DNA from: Ilumatobacter nonamiensis YM16-303
Lineage (GTDB): Bacteria; Actinomycetota; Acidimicrobiia; Acidimicrobiales; Ilumatobacteraceae
Reading direction: 5' to 3'
NCBI RefSeq assembly: GCF_000350145.1
Contig: NZ_BAOL01000062.1
Coordinates: 1 to 46,241 of the forward strand
Length of the DNA stretch: 46,241 nt
Shown: positions 8,892 to 18,689 of the stretch, piece by piece
How positions within the stretch are numbered: position 1 is the stretch's first letter
How the letters are laid out: each line of letters starts with the position of its first letter
The notes under the pieces: model-generated
Seen by the model: only the letters and a program-made list of their open reading frames with translations
Told to the model about the DNA's origin: nothing
Database searches by the model: none
Position numbers and translations under genes: made by a program

Positions 8892-10499
8892 ATGCTGAGC
8901 GAACTCCACATCGAGAACCTCGGGGTGATCGAACGACTCGACCTCGTGCTGGGAACCGGACTCACGGCGCTCACCGGAGAGACCGGTGCGGGAAAGACGA
9001 TGCTGATCGAGGCGATCGAGCTGCTCGTCGGTGGTCGCGCCGATGCATCGATCGTGCGGCGCGGAGCGGGCGAGGCGCGCATCGAAGGCCGCTTCGTCGG
9101 TCCTGATGGCACCGAGCGGATCCTCGGTCGGGTCGTTCCCTCCGATGGTCGTTCGCGCGCCTATCTCGACGGACGGTTGGCCACGGTCACGTCGCTCGCC
9201 GAGGCAGCCAACGGCATGGTCGACCTCCACGGTCAGCACGCGCACCAGAGCCTGCTCTCCACGTCCACGCAGCGTGACGCGCTCGACCGGTTCGGAACCG
9301 TCGACCTCGAACCGCTCCGGGCAGCTCGTGCCCGGCTGACCGAGATCGACGCAGCACTCGCCGCACTGGGCGGAGACGAGCGGTTGCGTGCGCGCGAGAT
9401 CGATCTGCTCCGGTTCCAGGTCGCCGAACTCGACGCGGCGGGGATCGACGACGCGAACGAGGACGACGCACTGGATGTCGAGGAATCGATGCTCGCCGAT
9501 GCGGTCGGGCATCGAGATGCGGGCGCCACGGCACACGATGCGATGTCGGCCGAGGGTGGTGCACGTGACGCGGTCGGACGCGCGCTGGCGGCCCTCGACA
9601 AGCGACAGCCCTTCGAATCGGTCGTGGTGCGACTGCGCGACGTGCTCGCCGAACTCGACGACCTGATCGCGGTGACGCGTGACCTCACCGATTCGATCGA
9701 CGAGTCGCCCGACCGGCTCGATGAGGTCCGCGAGCGCCGCCAACTGCTTGCCGATCTCCGTCGCAAGTACGGCGACGACCTCGAGGAGGTCATGCAGTAC
9801 CACTCCGAGACGGAGGATCGCCTGCGGGAGCTGGAGTCGTACGAGGAGCGAGCCGCAGAACTGGACGCGCAGCGACGCGACGAGCTCGCAGCGGAGCGCA
9901 GCGCGGCGGTCGAGGTCGGTCGGGCGCGGCGCGCGGCCGCCGAGCCACTGGCCCGAGCTGTCGAGGAACGACTGCGGCTGCTCGCGATGCCGCACGCCGA
10001 GGTCGCCGTCGAGGTGGGTGAGCACGCCGACGACCATCCGGGTGACCGGGTGCGTTTCCTGCTGGCTGCCAACCCCGGCCTGTCGCTGCTCCCGCTCAAT
10101 CGCGTGGCGTCCGGAGGCGAACTCGCACGATCGATGTTGGCGCTGCGTCTCGTCCTCGCGGGTGCCGACCTCGCCGGCTCTCGGCAGGGTGCCGACGTCG
10201 CCGACACGTTGGTCTTCGACGAGGTCGATGCGGGGATCGGGGGAGAGGCGGCACAGGCCGTCGGCGAAGCGCTGTCCGCGTTGGCCGAGCATCATCAGGT
10301 GCTCGTGGTGACGCACCTGGCACAGGTCGCGGCGCTCGCCGATGCGCAGATCTCGGTCTCGAAGGTGGTGCAGGGTGGTGCGACCTACGCCACGGCCGAG
10401 GTGCTCGAGGGTGACGACCGGGTCGACGAGATCGCGCGGATGCTCTCGGGGTCCACGAGTGCGTCGGCGCTCGATCATGCGCGGGAACTACTTGCATGA
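8892..10499 (+). CDS. recN: DNA repair ATPase RecN
   Basis: This SMC-like protein of 535 residues acts in double-strand-break repair. Walker A is GETGAGKT at residues 29-36. A coiled-coil middle rich in Glu, Arg and Ala follows. The C-terminal half carries the signature VASGGELARSMLALRLVLA and Walker B VFDEVDAGIGGEAA, then VVTHLAQVAALAD. The length is slightly short for RecN (about 550-590). The ATG start gives the conserved first beta-strand LSELHIENLGVIE. In mycobacteria recN directly follows nadK; here 7 kb intervene. Confidence 0.95.
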   Translation: MLSELHIENLGVIERLDLVLGTGLTALTGETGAGKTMLIEAIELLVGGRADASIVRRGAGEARIEGRFVGPDGTERILGRVVPSDGRSRAYLDGRLATVTSLAEAANGMVDLHGQHAHQSLLSTSTQRDALDRFGTVDLEPLRAARARLTEIDAALAALGGDERLRAREIDLLRFQVAELDAAGIDDANEDDALDVEESMLADAVGHRDAGATAHDAMSAEGGARDAVGRALAALDKRQPFESVVVRLRDVLAELDDLIAVTRDLTDSIDESPDRLDEVRERRQLLADLRRKYGDDLEEVMQYHSETEDRLRELESYEERAAELDAQRRDELAAERSAAVEVGRARRAAAEPLARAVEERLRLLAMPHAEVAVEVGEHADDHPGDRVRFLLAANPGLSLLPLNRVASGGELARSMLALRLVLAGADLAGSRQGADVADTLVFDEVDAGIGGEAAQAVGEALSALAEHHQVLVVTHLAQVAALADAQISVSKVVQGGATYATAEVLEGDDRVDEIARMLSGSTSASALDHARELLA

Positions 10500-10549
10500 A
10501 GTTCGGTGCTAGCGTGATGTCCCGTCAACATGTCGAGACGGAGGTCTGA

Positions 10550-12181
<1,632 letters not shown>

Positions 12182-12190
12182 TCGCCGACA

Positions 12191-12757
12191 ATGGGAGACT
12201 TCCGTCGCCTCAGCGAATCCACCGTGCACCAGGGGTACATCTGGCACATTGCCAACGCCGAGTTCGAGGCTCCCGATGGTCGCCGGTTCGAACGTGACAT
12301 CGTCCGATCGCCGGGCGCCGTGGGCATCGTCCCGCTGATCTTCGATGCCGAGGGAAACCCCTCCGTGGTCCTCGTGTCCCAGTACCGGGCTCCGTACGAG
12401 GAACTCGTGATCGAGATTCCGGCCGGCATGCGCGACATCGAGGGTGAGGACACCGCCGAGGTCGCACGACGCGAGTTGGTCGAGGAAGCCGGGCTCGACG
12501 CCGGCCAGGTCGACCTGCTGGGCGAGATCTATCCGTCGCCGGGCATGACCGATTCGGTGACCTGGATCTACCTTGCGACCGAGTGCCGGCCGGTTCCGAC
12601 CGATCGGCAGGGTCCCGAGGAAGACTTCATGGAGACGCTGCACACACCGCTCGCCGACGCCCTCGAGATGATCGATCGGGGTGAGATCCGCGACGCCAAA
12701 ACCGTCGCTGGGCTGTTGATGACCGACCGCCGGTTGCGTTCCTCCGACGGAAGCTGA
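12191..12757 (+). CDS. NUDIX hydrolase, ADP-ribose pyrophosphatase type
   Basis: The protein has 188 residues. The Nudix box is GMRDIEGEDTAEVARRELVE then EAGL. It carries one extra residue between the first Gly and Glu compared with the textbook pattern, as in the actinobacterial Rv1700 group; the catalytic REL-EE core is intact. The preceding LVIEIPAG is typical of ADP-ribose pyrophosphatases. It begins nine bases after the pyrG stop, the same position as Rv1700, which supports hydrolysis of ADP-ribose or similar nucleotide sugars. Confidence 0.9.
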   Translation: MGDFRRLSESTVHQGYIWHIANAEFEAPDGRRFERDIVRSPGAVGIVPLIFDAEGNPSVVLVSQYRAPYEELVIEIPAGMRDIEGEDTAEVARRELVEEAGLDAGQVDLLGEIYPSPGMTDSVTWIYLATECRPVPTDRQGPEEDFMETLHTPLADALEMIDRGEIRDAKTVAGLLMTDRRLRSSDGS

Positions 12758-12774
12758 ACGGGTCTCCGCCGCTC

Positions 12775-13704
12775 GTGGTCGACACGTCGCTGCCGATCGA
12801 GGCCGAGGAGTTCCTGGCGTGGATGCTCGCCGAGAAGGGTCGCTCGGCCAACACACTCGCCGCGTACCGGCGTGACCTGCGCGGCTACTGCGCGTGGTTG
12901 GCCGCTCATGACGAAACGGTGCTCGACGTCGACCACGCCACGCTCGTGGCATTCGTCGCGGAGCGAAAGGCATCGGACTCCGCGACGTCCTCGATCGCGC
13001 GACAACTGGCAGCGATCCGCATGCTCCACCGGTACCTGGCGGTGGAGGGACTCCGACCGGGCGACCCGACGGCGAACCTGGAGGGTGTCAAGGTTCCGTC
13101 CGGACTACCCAAACCGTTGACCGAAGACCAGGTGACGAGCCTGATCAACGCCGTCGTCGGGAACGAACCGTTGGACCGGCGCGACCGGGCGCTGCTCGAA
13201 CTGCTCTATGCGACGGGTGCCCGGATCTCGGAAACGGTCGGACTCTCGATCGGCGATCTCGATCTCCCCGGCCGTCTCGTGAGGCTGTTCGGCAAGGGAT
13301 CGAAGGAGCGGATCGTCCCGTTCGGTTCGTCGGCGGGTCGCGCACTCGACGACTGGTTCTCGGTCCGCGGCCGGGCGCGGATGGTGCCCGACCGGTGGCC
13401 GCGCCGCGATGATGCGAACGCTGTCTTCCTGAACACCCGCGGCAGCCGCCTGACGCGCCAGGCAGCCTGGCTCGTCGTCAAGAAGTACGGCGAACGGGCG
13501 GGCATCACCGACGACCTCTCACCGCACGTGCTGCGGCATTCGTGTGCGACCCATCTACTCGACCACGGGGCTGATCTGCGCGTGGTCCAGGAAATGCTCG
13601 GCCACGTGTCGATCTCGACGACGCAGGTGTACACGAAGGTCAGTCAGGAACGCCTGTGGGACGTGTACCGGTCGGCGCATCCGCGGGCCACACTGGACAG
13701 GTGA
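12775..13704 (+). CDS. xerD: Tyrosine recombinase XerD
   Basis: The protein has 309 residues from a GTG start. An N-terminal SAM-like core-binding domain (EFLAWMLAEKGRSANTLAAY) precedes the catalytic domain. Active-site residues are visible in order: Arg in TGARISE, Lys in GKGSKERIVPF, His and Arg in HVLRHSCATHLL, His in LGHVSISTTQ and the nucleophile Tyr in VYTKVS. Chromosome-dimer resolution at dif is the known role, and the position after the NUDIX gene matches Rv1701. Its stop overlaps the next gene by four bases (GTGA). Confidence 0.92.
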   Translation: MVDTSLPIEAEEFLAWMLAEKGRSANTLAAYRRDLRGYCAWLAAHDETVLDVDHATLVAFVAERKASDSATSSIARQLAAIRMLHRYLAVEGLRPGDPTANLEGVKVPSGLPKPLTEDQVTSLINAVVGNEPLDRRDRALLELLYATGARISETVGLSIGDLDLPGRLVRLFGKGSKERIVPFGSSAGRALDDWFSVRGRARMVPDRWPRRDDANAVFLNTRGSRLTRQAAWLVVKKYGERAGITDDLSPHVLRHSCATHLLDHGADLRVVQEMLGHVSISTTQVYTKVSQERLWDVYRSAHPRATLDR

Positions 13705-14159
13705 GTTCCCTCGTCGACGTGATGACGCATCCGTGGCACCTGGTCCGGCGTTTCTTCACGTCGCTCCCACCGACCCCTCCGAGCGGCGAGGACGAACGCT
13801 GGGCGGAGAAGCACCTGCTCTCCTCGGAGCAGGAGCTGTTCGTGCAGTTGTCGAATCGCGATCGCCGGCACAGCATCGCGGTTGCCCGACGCTTCGACGA
13901 GGCTCGGGATGGCGCGACACGAGCCGAGATCGCCGGGGCGCTGTTGCACGACATCGGCAAGATCGAGTGCGAACTCGGCACCTTCGCGCGCGTTGTCGCC
14001 ACTCTCGTCGGGCCGCGAACCGAACGGTTCCGGGCGTATCACGATCACGAGATGATCGGTGCCCGCCTGGTGAACGCGGTCGGGTCCGACCCGGCGACCG
14101 TGGAACTGGTCGCCGAAGCCGGACCCGTCTACCCGCTGCTCGAGGAGTGCGACTACTGA
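13701..14159 (+). CDS. HD-domain protein (putative phosphohydrolase)
   Basis: The protein has 152 residues if the GTG at 13701, which overlaps the xerD stop, is used; ATG 13722 is an alternative. The metal-binding pattern of HD domains is visible: RHSIAVARRF, then LLHDIGKIE and HDHEMIGARLV near the C-terminus. No second domain is present. Small HD proteins of this type are often annotated as HDIG phosphohydrolases with unknown substrates. The overlap implies co-expression with xerD. Confidence 0.8.
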   Translation: MSSLVDVMTHPWHLVRRFFTSLPPTPPSGEDERWAEKHLLSSEQELFVQLSNRDRRHSIAVARRFDEARDGATRAEIAGALLHDIGKIECELGTFARVVATLVGPRTERFRAYHDHEMIGARLVNAVGSDPATVELVAEAGPVYPLLEECDY

Positions 14160-14328
14160 TCACGGCGCAGTGCGCCGATTCAAGGTCGCCGGTGTCGCGA
14201 GCGGAACCGGTGCCGCCCTCGAGCGTTGCGGAACGCCCGTGAACGTTCCACGTCCGCACGGACGCGGGCGTGGCGTTCGCGGACCTCTCGCAGTTGGTAC
14301 TCGGTGTTCACTTGGGGGAACATCGTCG

Positions 14329-14646
14329 ATGTCCTTTCTCTGGTTGGGTTGGGTCTGGATCTCCCTGTCGGGGGAGCGGGTGGCGCGACATCCGGGTCCG
14401 ACGGCGCCGTCGGTCCGACGGGTCGGCCAGGCGGGTCGGGCGGGGCGTCAGCGCAGCGGAGACACGACGAGACGGCGCGCTCCAGGGACGGCCGCGTACG
14501 CGGAGGTCAGACGGATTCGGCGCGAGCCGGCGTCAGCGCTGAGCCGACGGGGCGGCCGGAATGGCCATGGTGTCGGCGCAGCCGCGCATCGCGACTCCGA
14601 CACCGGTGAACGGAGCCGCACCGAGCATCGTCAGCGGATCGAGTGA
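14329..14646 (+). CDS. Doubtful ORF: short N-terminal hydrophobic segment and basic tail
   Basis: An ATG at 14329, 12 bases after a GGGGGAA run, opens a 105-codon frame. It begins MSFLWLGWVWISLSGE, which could be a membrane anchor, and continues as an Arg-rich tail. Third-position GC is high, as in real genes, but two frames look equally codon-like here and no family is recognised. It overlaps, on the opposite strand, the small ORF at 14533-14661, which has the better ribosome-binding site. The 370 bases from 14160 to 14532 contain nothing else convincing apart from GC-rich hairpin-forming sequence near 14240-14280. Confidence 0.25.
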   Translation: MSFLWLGWVWISLSGERVARHPGPTAPSVRRVGQAGRAGRQRSGDTTRRRAPGTAAYAEVRRIRREPASALSRRGGRNGHGVGAAAHRDSDTGERSRTEHRQRIE

Positions 14647-14661
14647 ATCGTGCTTCTTCAT
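14533..14661 (-). CDS. Candidate 42-aa small protein
   Basis: The minus strand holds an ATG at 14661 preceded at proper spacing by AAGGGAGG, one of the best ribosome-binding sites in the window. The frame encodes 42 residues starting MKKHDSLDPLTMLGAAP, with one Cys and a mildly hydrophobic centre, and ends at TGA 14533-14535. Upstream in the would-be mRNA leader are a 7-bp hairpin (14683-14701) and the 20-bp inverted repeat at 14760-14810. It could be a leader peptide or a free small protein. No family is recognised. Confidence 0.45.
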   Translation of the reverse strand: MKKHDSLDPLTMLGAAPFTGVGVAMRGCADTMAIPAAPSAQR

Positions 14662-14682
14662 GTGCGCCTCCCTTCGGTTCGT

Positions 14683-14701
14683 TCGAGCGTCGGTCGCTCG
14701 A
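14683..14701. repeat. 7-bp inverted repeat in the leader of the 42-aa ORF
   Basis: TCGAGCG (14683-14689) and CGCTCGA (14695-14701) are perfect complements around the loop TCGGT. The hairpin lies 22 bases upstream of the small ORF start, just ahead of its ribosome-binding site. Confidence 0.5.
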
Positions 14702-14759
14702 GTGGAGGAAACTCTGCCCCATTCGTCGGACCCCGATCAAGCGAGTTTCCGAACCGCCA

Positions 14760-14810
14760 CGAAATTTCTGCGGATCGTGTCGACCGGCATCACGATCCGC
14801 AGAAATTTCG
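14760..14810. terminator. Perfect 20-bp inverted repeat, probable terminator of the MATE gene
   Basis: The arms 14760-14779 and 14791-14810 are exact reverse complements (CGAAATTTCTGCGGATCGTG and its complement), with an 11-base loop. The structure begins 26 bases after the MATE stop codon when read on the minus strand. No T-run follows, which is usual for actinobacterial terminators. It also lies about 100 bases upstream of the 42-aa small ORF, so an attenuator or a regulator-binding role is possible. Confidence 0.6.
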
Positions 14811-14836
14811 GCCGACAACCGTGTGTGGGGGACTGG

Positions 14837-16129
14837 TCAGGTGGTGCCGAGGATCTGGTGGGTGCGGCGGAGGTTGACGACGGCGCGCAGGACCATCCAG
14901 ATCAGGAGACCGCCCCAGATGCCGACGATGCCGAGCTCCGGAAACATGAGCACGATGACGGCGATCGGCGTCACGGCGACGAGGTAGGCGAGCGCGGCCC
15001 GGCCCAGGAATTCGTAGTCGCCCGCGCCGATCAGCGAACCGTCGGTCGAGAAGGCCAGCGAGCCGGGAATCATCACGACGGCGAGGATCAACAGCCCGGC
15101 GGTGGCGCGGCTGATCACGGCGGGGTCGGTCGTGAACAGCCGGGAGACCAGCGGAGCGGACAGTCCGAGCAGGACCGCCAGTCCGAATCCGATCCGGAGC
15201 GACAGGCGCGCCGACCGTTCCGCCACCTCGGTCGATCCGGTCCCGCCCTTGCCGAGTTCCTCTGCGACCAGCGTCTGCGCCGGGATGGCCAGCGCGTCGA
15301 GCGTGAGTGCGAGGAAGCTGAACATCGTCATCGTGATCGAGTACGCAGCGAGCGTCGGGTCGTCGATGCGTGCCGCGACCGCCGTCGCACCGGTGAACAC
15401 CGCCATCATCGAACCGACGCGCAGCAGCAGGTGGCGCCCGGCCGACAGCAGTGGTGCCATCTCGCTCCAGCGGGGACGCCGGGTTCGAGCGGCGGCCGTG
15501 TAGGGGCGGGTGAGGCGCCACAGCACCAGGCCCGCGATCATCTGAGCGATCACAGTCGACCACGCCGCTCCGGCAACGCCCATGTCGAATCCGAACACGA
15601 GGACGACCTCGAGGATGACGTTGACGATGTTGCTCGCGACGAGCACGATCAGCGGCGACCGGTAGTCGCTCGCCCCACGCTGCGTCCCCTCGGCGGCGAG
15701 CAGAACGAGCACGAACGGCACCCCGAGCGCGGAGATCCGTAGATACGTCGTCGCGAACTCGAGGACCTCGTCGCGCGCACCGAGCAGTGAGGCGAGTGGT
15801 TCGGCGAAGACGACCAGCACCGGGACGGCGATCGCGCCGATGATCGCCGCGAGCCAGAAGGCCTGGACCCCGACATCGGCGGCGCCCGGCGTGTTTCCTG
15901 CGCCGAGCCGATTCGCGACACGTTGCGTCGTGCCGTAGGCGAGGAAGTTCGACCCGCCGATGACGAGCGTCAGGATCGCGACGGCGACGGCCACCCCACC
16001 CAGCTGCTCGGTACCGAGTCGCCCGACGATCGCGGTGTCGACCAGGCGATAGAGCGGTTCGGCGGCCAGTGCTCCCGCCGCCGGGAGCGCGAGCCGCAGG
16101 ATGCGCCGATCGGTCGGATTCAGTGCCAC
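14837..16129 (-). CDS. MATE-family multidrug efflux transporter (DinF-like)
   Basis: The protein has 430 residues with about 12 hydrophobic segments. The N-terminus ILRLALPAAGALAAEPLYRL and VDTAIVGRLGTEQLGG is the typical MATE/DinF start, and the pseudo-repeat of two six-helix halves is visible (second half starts near residue 230). MATE proteins export cationic or lipophilic compounds by Na+ or H+ antiport. The start is GTG 16129. It lies 45 bases downstream of trpS on the same strand, but a hairpin and three 11-bp repeats fill that gap, so it may have its own control. Confidence 0.9.
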   Translation of the reverse strand: MALNPTDRRILRLALPAAGALAAEPLYRLVDTAIVGRLGTEQLGGVAVAVAILTLVIGGSNFLAYGTTQRVANRLGAGNTPGAADVGVQAFWLAAIIGAIAVPVLVVFAEPLASLLGARDEVLEFATTYLRISALGVPFVLVLLAAEGTQRGASDYRSPLIVLVASNIVNVILEVVLVFGFDMGVAGAAWSTVIAQMIAGLVLWRLTRPYTAAARTRRPRWSEMAPLLSAGRHLLLRVGSMMAVFTGATAVAARIDDPTLAAYSITMTMFSFLALTLDALAIPAQTLVAEELGKGGTGSTEVAERSARLSLRIGFGLAVLLGLSAPLVSRLFTTDPAVISRATAGLLILAVVMIPGSLAFSTDGSLIGAGDYEFLGRAALAYLVAVTPIAVIVLMFPELGIVGIWGGLLIWMVLRAVVNLRRTHQILGTT

Positions 16130-16157
16130 GTCAGCATTCCGTCAGCACCGGGTCAGC
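16130..16157. repeat. Three GTCAGC repeats at 11-bp spacing upstream of the MATE gene
   Basis: GTCAGC occurs at 16130, 16141 and 16152, exactly 11 bases apart, and a related GTCAGG is at 16174. They abut the GTG start of the MATE gene on the minus strand. The helical periodicity suggests a protein-binding array, but the small size leaves chance open. Confidence 0.4.
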
Positions 16158-16174
16158 GTGACAGAAGCGTCACG
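16157..16174 (-). terminator. Hairpin directly after the trpS stop
   Basis: CGTGAC (16157-16162) pairs with GTCACG (16169-16174) across a 6-base loop. It lies immediately after the trpS stop codon (16175-16177) in the direction of transcription. It could be a weak terminator between trpS and the MATE gene. Confidence 0.35.
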
Positions 16175-17179
16175 TCAGGCCGGCAGCATGCCGATGGCGC
16201 GATGGGTCCGCTCCAACGTGGTCGAGGCGACCTCACGCGCCTTGAGCGCACCCACCCGCAACAATCGTGCGAGCTCGCCGCGGTCGTCCATCAGCTCGTG
16301 ATACCGCGTCCGGATCGGATCGAGTACCGCGAGCACGGCCTCGCCCGTGGCCACCTTGAGCGCGCCGTACTGTTCGAACTCGGCGGCGATCTCCTCGGGA
16401 GTCCGTCCGGTGACGGCGGCGTGGATCTCGAGCAGGTTGGCCACACCGGGCTTGGCTTCGCGATCGAATCGCACCGCGTCGGGACCGGTGTCGGAATCGG
16501 TGACGGCGCGCTTGAACTTCTTCATCACGACCGACGGCTCGTCGACGATCTCGACGCAACCGGCGCTGGAGTCGTCGGATTTCGACATCTTGGCCGTCGG
16601 GTTCTGCAGGCTCATCACCCGCGCGCCGGCTGCCGGCGTGACCGCCTCGGGGAGCACGAAGGTCTCCCCGAATCGATGGTTGAAGCGGATCGCGATGTCG
16701 CGGGTGATCTCGATGTGTTGACGTTGATCGTCGCCGACCGGGACCTCCGCGGTGTCGTAGAGCAGGATGTCGGCGGCCTGCAACGCGGGATAGGTGAACA
16801 ACCCGGCCGAGATGAACTGGCCCTCGCGCTTGGTCGTCTTGTCCTTGAACTGGGTCATCCGGCTGAGCTCGCCGTACGCGACGTTGCACTGCATGATCCA
16901 GGCGAGCTCGCTGTGCTCGGGAACGTGACTTTGAGCGAAAACCGTGGCGACGTCGGGATCCAACCCGACCGCGAAGAGCATCGCAGCCAACGAGAGCGTG
17001 GCTTCGCCGACGACTCCGGGCTCCTCGGTGACGGTGAGCGCGTGCAGGTCGACGATCCCGTGGAAGGCATCGCACTCGTGCTGGCCACGCTCCCAGTTGC
17101 GCAGCGCACCGAGGTAGTTGCCGAGGTGCACATCGCCGGTCGGCTGGATGCAGGACAGTACGCGGGTGGTCGTGCTCAC
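16175..17179 (-). CDS. trpS: Tryptophanyl-tRNA synthetase
   Basis: This class I aminoacyl-tRNA synthetase of 334 residues is of normal length. The HIGH-equivalent motif is in SCIQPTGDVHLGNYLGALRN (residues 9-28) and the KMSKS loop is AKMSKSDDS. It charges tRNA-Trp. The start is GTG 17179. A TAGCGT -10 box (17188-17193 on the complement) lies eight bases before the start, suggesting a leaderless transcript. It is divergent from scpA. Confidence 0.96.
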   Translation of the reverse strand: MSTTTRVLSCIQPTGDVHLGNYLGALRNWERGQHECDAFHGIVDLHALTVTEEPGVVGEATLSLAAMLFAVGLDPDVATVFAQSHVPEHSELAWIMQCNVAYGELSRMTQFKDKTTKREGQFISAGLFTYPALQAADILLYDTAEVPVGDDQRQHIEITRDIAIRFNHRFGETFVLPEAVTPAAGARVMSLQNPTAKMSKSDDSSAGCVEIVDEPSVVMKKFKRAVTDSDTGPDAVRFDREAKPGVANLLEIHAAVTGRTPEEIAAEFEQYGALKVATGEAVLAVLDPIRTRYHELMDDRGELARLLRVGALKAREVASTTLERTHRAIGMLPA

Positions 17180-17187
17180 GGGTCCCG

Positions 17188-17224
17188 ACGCTATCCGTTG
17201 CCAGAGGAGCCCGAGCGGTAGGAT
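17188..17224. promoter_or_regulatory. Divergent trpS / scpA promoters, both apparently leaderless
   Basis: On the plus strand TTGCCA (17198-17203) and TAGGAT (17219-17224), 15 bases apart, stand eight bases before the scpA ATG. On the minus strand TAGCGT (17193-17188) stands eight bases before the trpS GTG; I see no clear -35 for it. Transcription would begin at or very near each start codon. Confidence 0.45.
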
Positions 17225-17232
17225 TGGCTCCG

Positions 17233-18015
17233 ATGATCGATGTCGCGACGCCTGTGTACGAAGGCCCCTTCGATCTTCTCCTCCAGCTGATCCTGAAGGA
17301 ACAGGTCGACATCTACGAGGTGAATCTGTCCCGGATCGTCGACGCGTATCTGCTGGAACTCGAGAAGATGCAGCAGGACGAGACGCTCGACCTCGACACG
17401 ATCACGGGCTTCCTGTTGATCGCGGCGACACTCGTCGATCTGAAGGCCCGTCGGCTGTTGCCGAACCAGGCCGACATGGATCTCGACGAGGAACTCGCGC
17501 TCTGGGAGGAACGCGACCTCCTCCTCGCTCGGCTGCTCGAAGCGAAGACCTTCAAAGACGTCGCTGCCGTGTTCTCCCAGCTGGCCGACGACGCCGACCG
17601 TTCGTTCCCACGTGCGGTCGGCCCCGATGAGCGCTTCGCCGAGGTGATGCCCGATCTGCTCGAACGCACCAGCGTCACCAGCCTGCAGCGAGCGGCGATC
17701 CGTGCGCTGACCCCGAAGCCGGTTCCCGTCGTCGACCTCTTCCACGTCGACCCGATCCGGGTCACCGTGGCCGACGCGGTCGACGAACTGCTCGACGAAC
17801 TTCCCCGGGCCGGCCGGATCTCGTTCCGGCGGCTCACCGCCGATCTCGCCGATCGCATCGAGGTGATCGTCCGATTCCTCGCCGTGCTCGAACTGTTCAA
17901 GCAGGGCGTGGTCGAGGTGGAACAGCCCGATCGTTTCGGTGACATCGAGGTCGTGTGGGCACCCGGCGAGGGTGTCGACACCGAATCGATCCTGATCGAC
18001 GTCTACGACGGCTGA
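17233..18015 (+). CDS. scpA: Segregation and condensation protein A
   Basis: The protein has 260 residues from ATG 17233 (a TTG nine bases upstream is less likely). It is the kleisin subunit of the SMC-ScpAB condensin. The N-terminal helical SMC-neck-binding region EGPFDLLLQLILKEQVDIYE is the family hallmark, and a winged-helix C-terminus (about 180-250) ends in VVEVEQ...IEVVW. Five bases separate it from scpB. scpA-scpB-rluB is conserved in actinobacteria (Rv1709-Rv1711). Confidence 0.95.
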   Translation: MIDVATPVYEGPFDLLLQLILKEQVDIYEVNLSRIVDAYLLELEKMQQDETLDLDTITGFLLIAATLVDLKARRLLPNQADMDLDEELALWEERDLLLARLLEAKTFKDVAAVFSQLADDADRSFPRAVGPDERFAEVMPDLLERTSVTSLQRAAIRALTPKPVPVVDLFHVDPIRVTVADAVDELLDELPRAGRISFRRLTADLADRIEVIVRFLAVLELFKQGVVEVEQPDRFGDIEVVWAPGEGVDTESILIDVYDG

Positions 18016-18020
18016 CGATC

Positions 18021-18689
18021 ATGACCGACGAGTTCATCGACGACAACGAACGCGCGACGCGGATCGCCGGGTACAAGCGCGCCATCGAGGCGATCGTGAT
18101 GGTGTCCCACGATCCGGTGCCCCACGAGCTGCTCGCGCAGTTGCTCGAACAGCCGACGGCGTTGATCGAGCAATGGTGCGACGAGCTTGCCGCGGGATAT
18201 GCCGAAGCGGAACACGGTTTCGAACTCACCCGTGTCGCTGGCGGAGTCAGGTACCAGACCGCGGCCGACCTCACTCCGTACGTCGAACGGTTCCTGCTCC
18301 ACGACCAGCGCGCCCGGCTGTCGGGAGCCGCACTGGAGACGTTGGCGATCGTCGCGTACAAGCAGCCGATCTCACGCGCTCAGGTCGCAGCGATCCGCGG
18401 GGTGGACCCAGACGGTGTGTTGCGGACGCTGCAAGCACGCGGGTACATCGACGAGATCGCGCGCGACGAGGGGCCGGGCCAGGCGATTCTGTTCGGCACC
18501 ACGTCCACCTTCCTCGAGAAGCTCGGTCTGGAGTCGGTGGACGATCTGCCGGCGATCGCCGAGTTCATTCCCGGTCCGGACGTGGTCGAGGTCCTCGAAC
18601 ACGGGTTGCGGGTCACTCCCGAGATCGATGTGTCGACGGCGACCGACTCCGCAACGGACACGGCGACCGACACCGGGCCCGATGCCTGA
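18021..18689 (+). CDS. scpB: Segregation and condensation protein B
   Basis: The protein has 222 residues with two winged-helix domains (about 15-95 and 95-175). The family motif LSGAALETLAIVAYKQPISR followed by IRGVDPDGVL is intact. It is the kite subunit of condensin and dimerises on ScpA. The last 30 residues are a low-complexity Thr/Asp tail (TATDSATDTATDTG). Its last eight bases overlap the rluB start. Confidence 0.95.
   Translation: MTDEFIDDNERATRIAGYKRAIEAIVMVSHDPVPHELLAQLLEQPTALIEQWCDELAAGYAEAEHGFELTRVAGGVRYQTAADLTPYVERFLLHDQRARLSGAALETLAIVAYKQPISRAQVAAIRGVDPDGVLRTLQARGYIDEIARDEGPGQAILFGTTSTFLEKLGLESVDDLPAIAEFIPGPDVVEVLEHGLRVTPEIDVSTATDSATDTATDTGPDA

Noticed and set aside
14170-14328. 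N-terminal extension of the doubtful ORF at 14329
   Set aside because: No ribosome-binding site or protein-like content before 14329; the region forms GC-rich hairpins instead.
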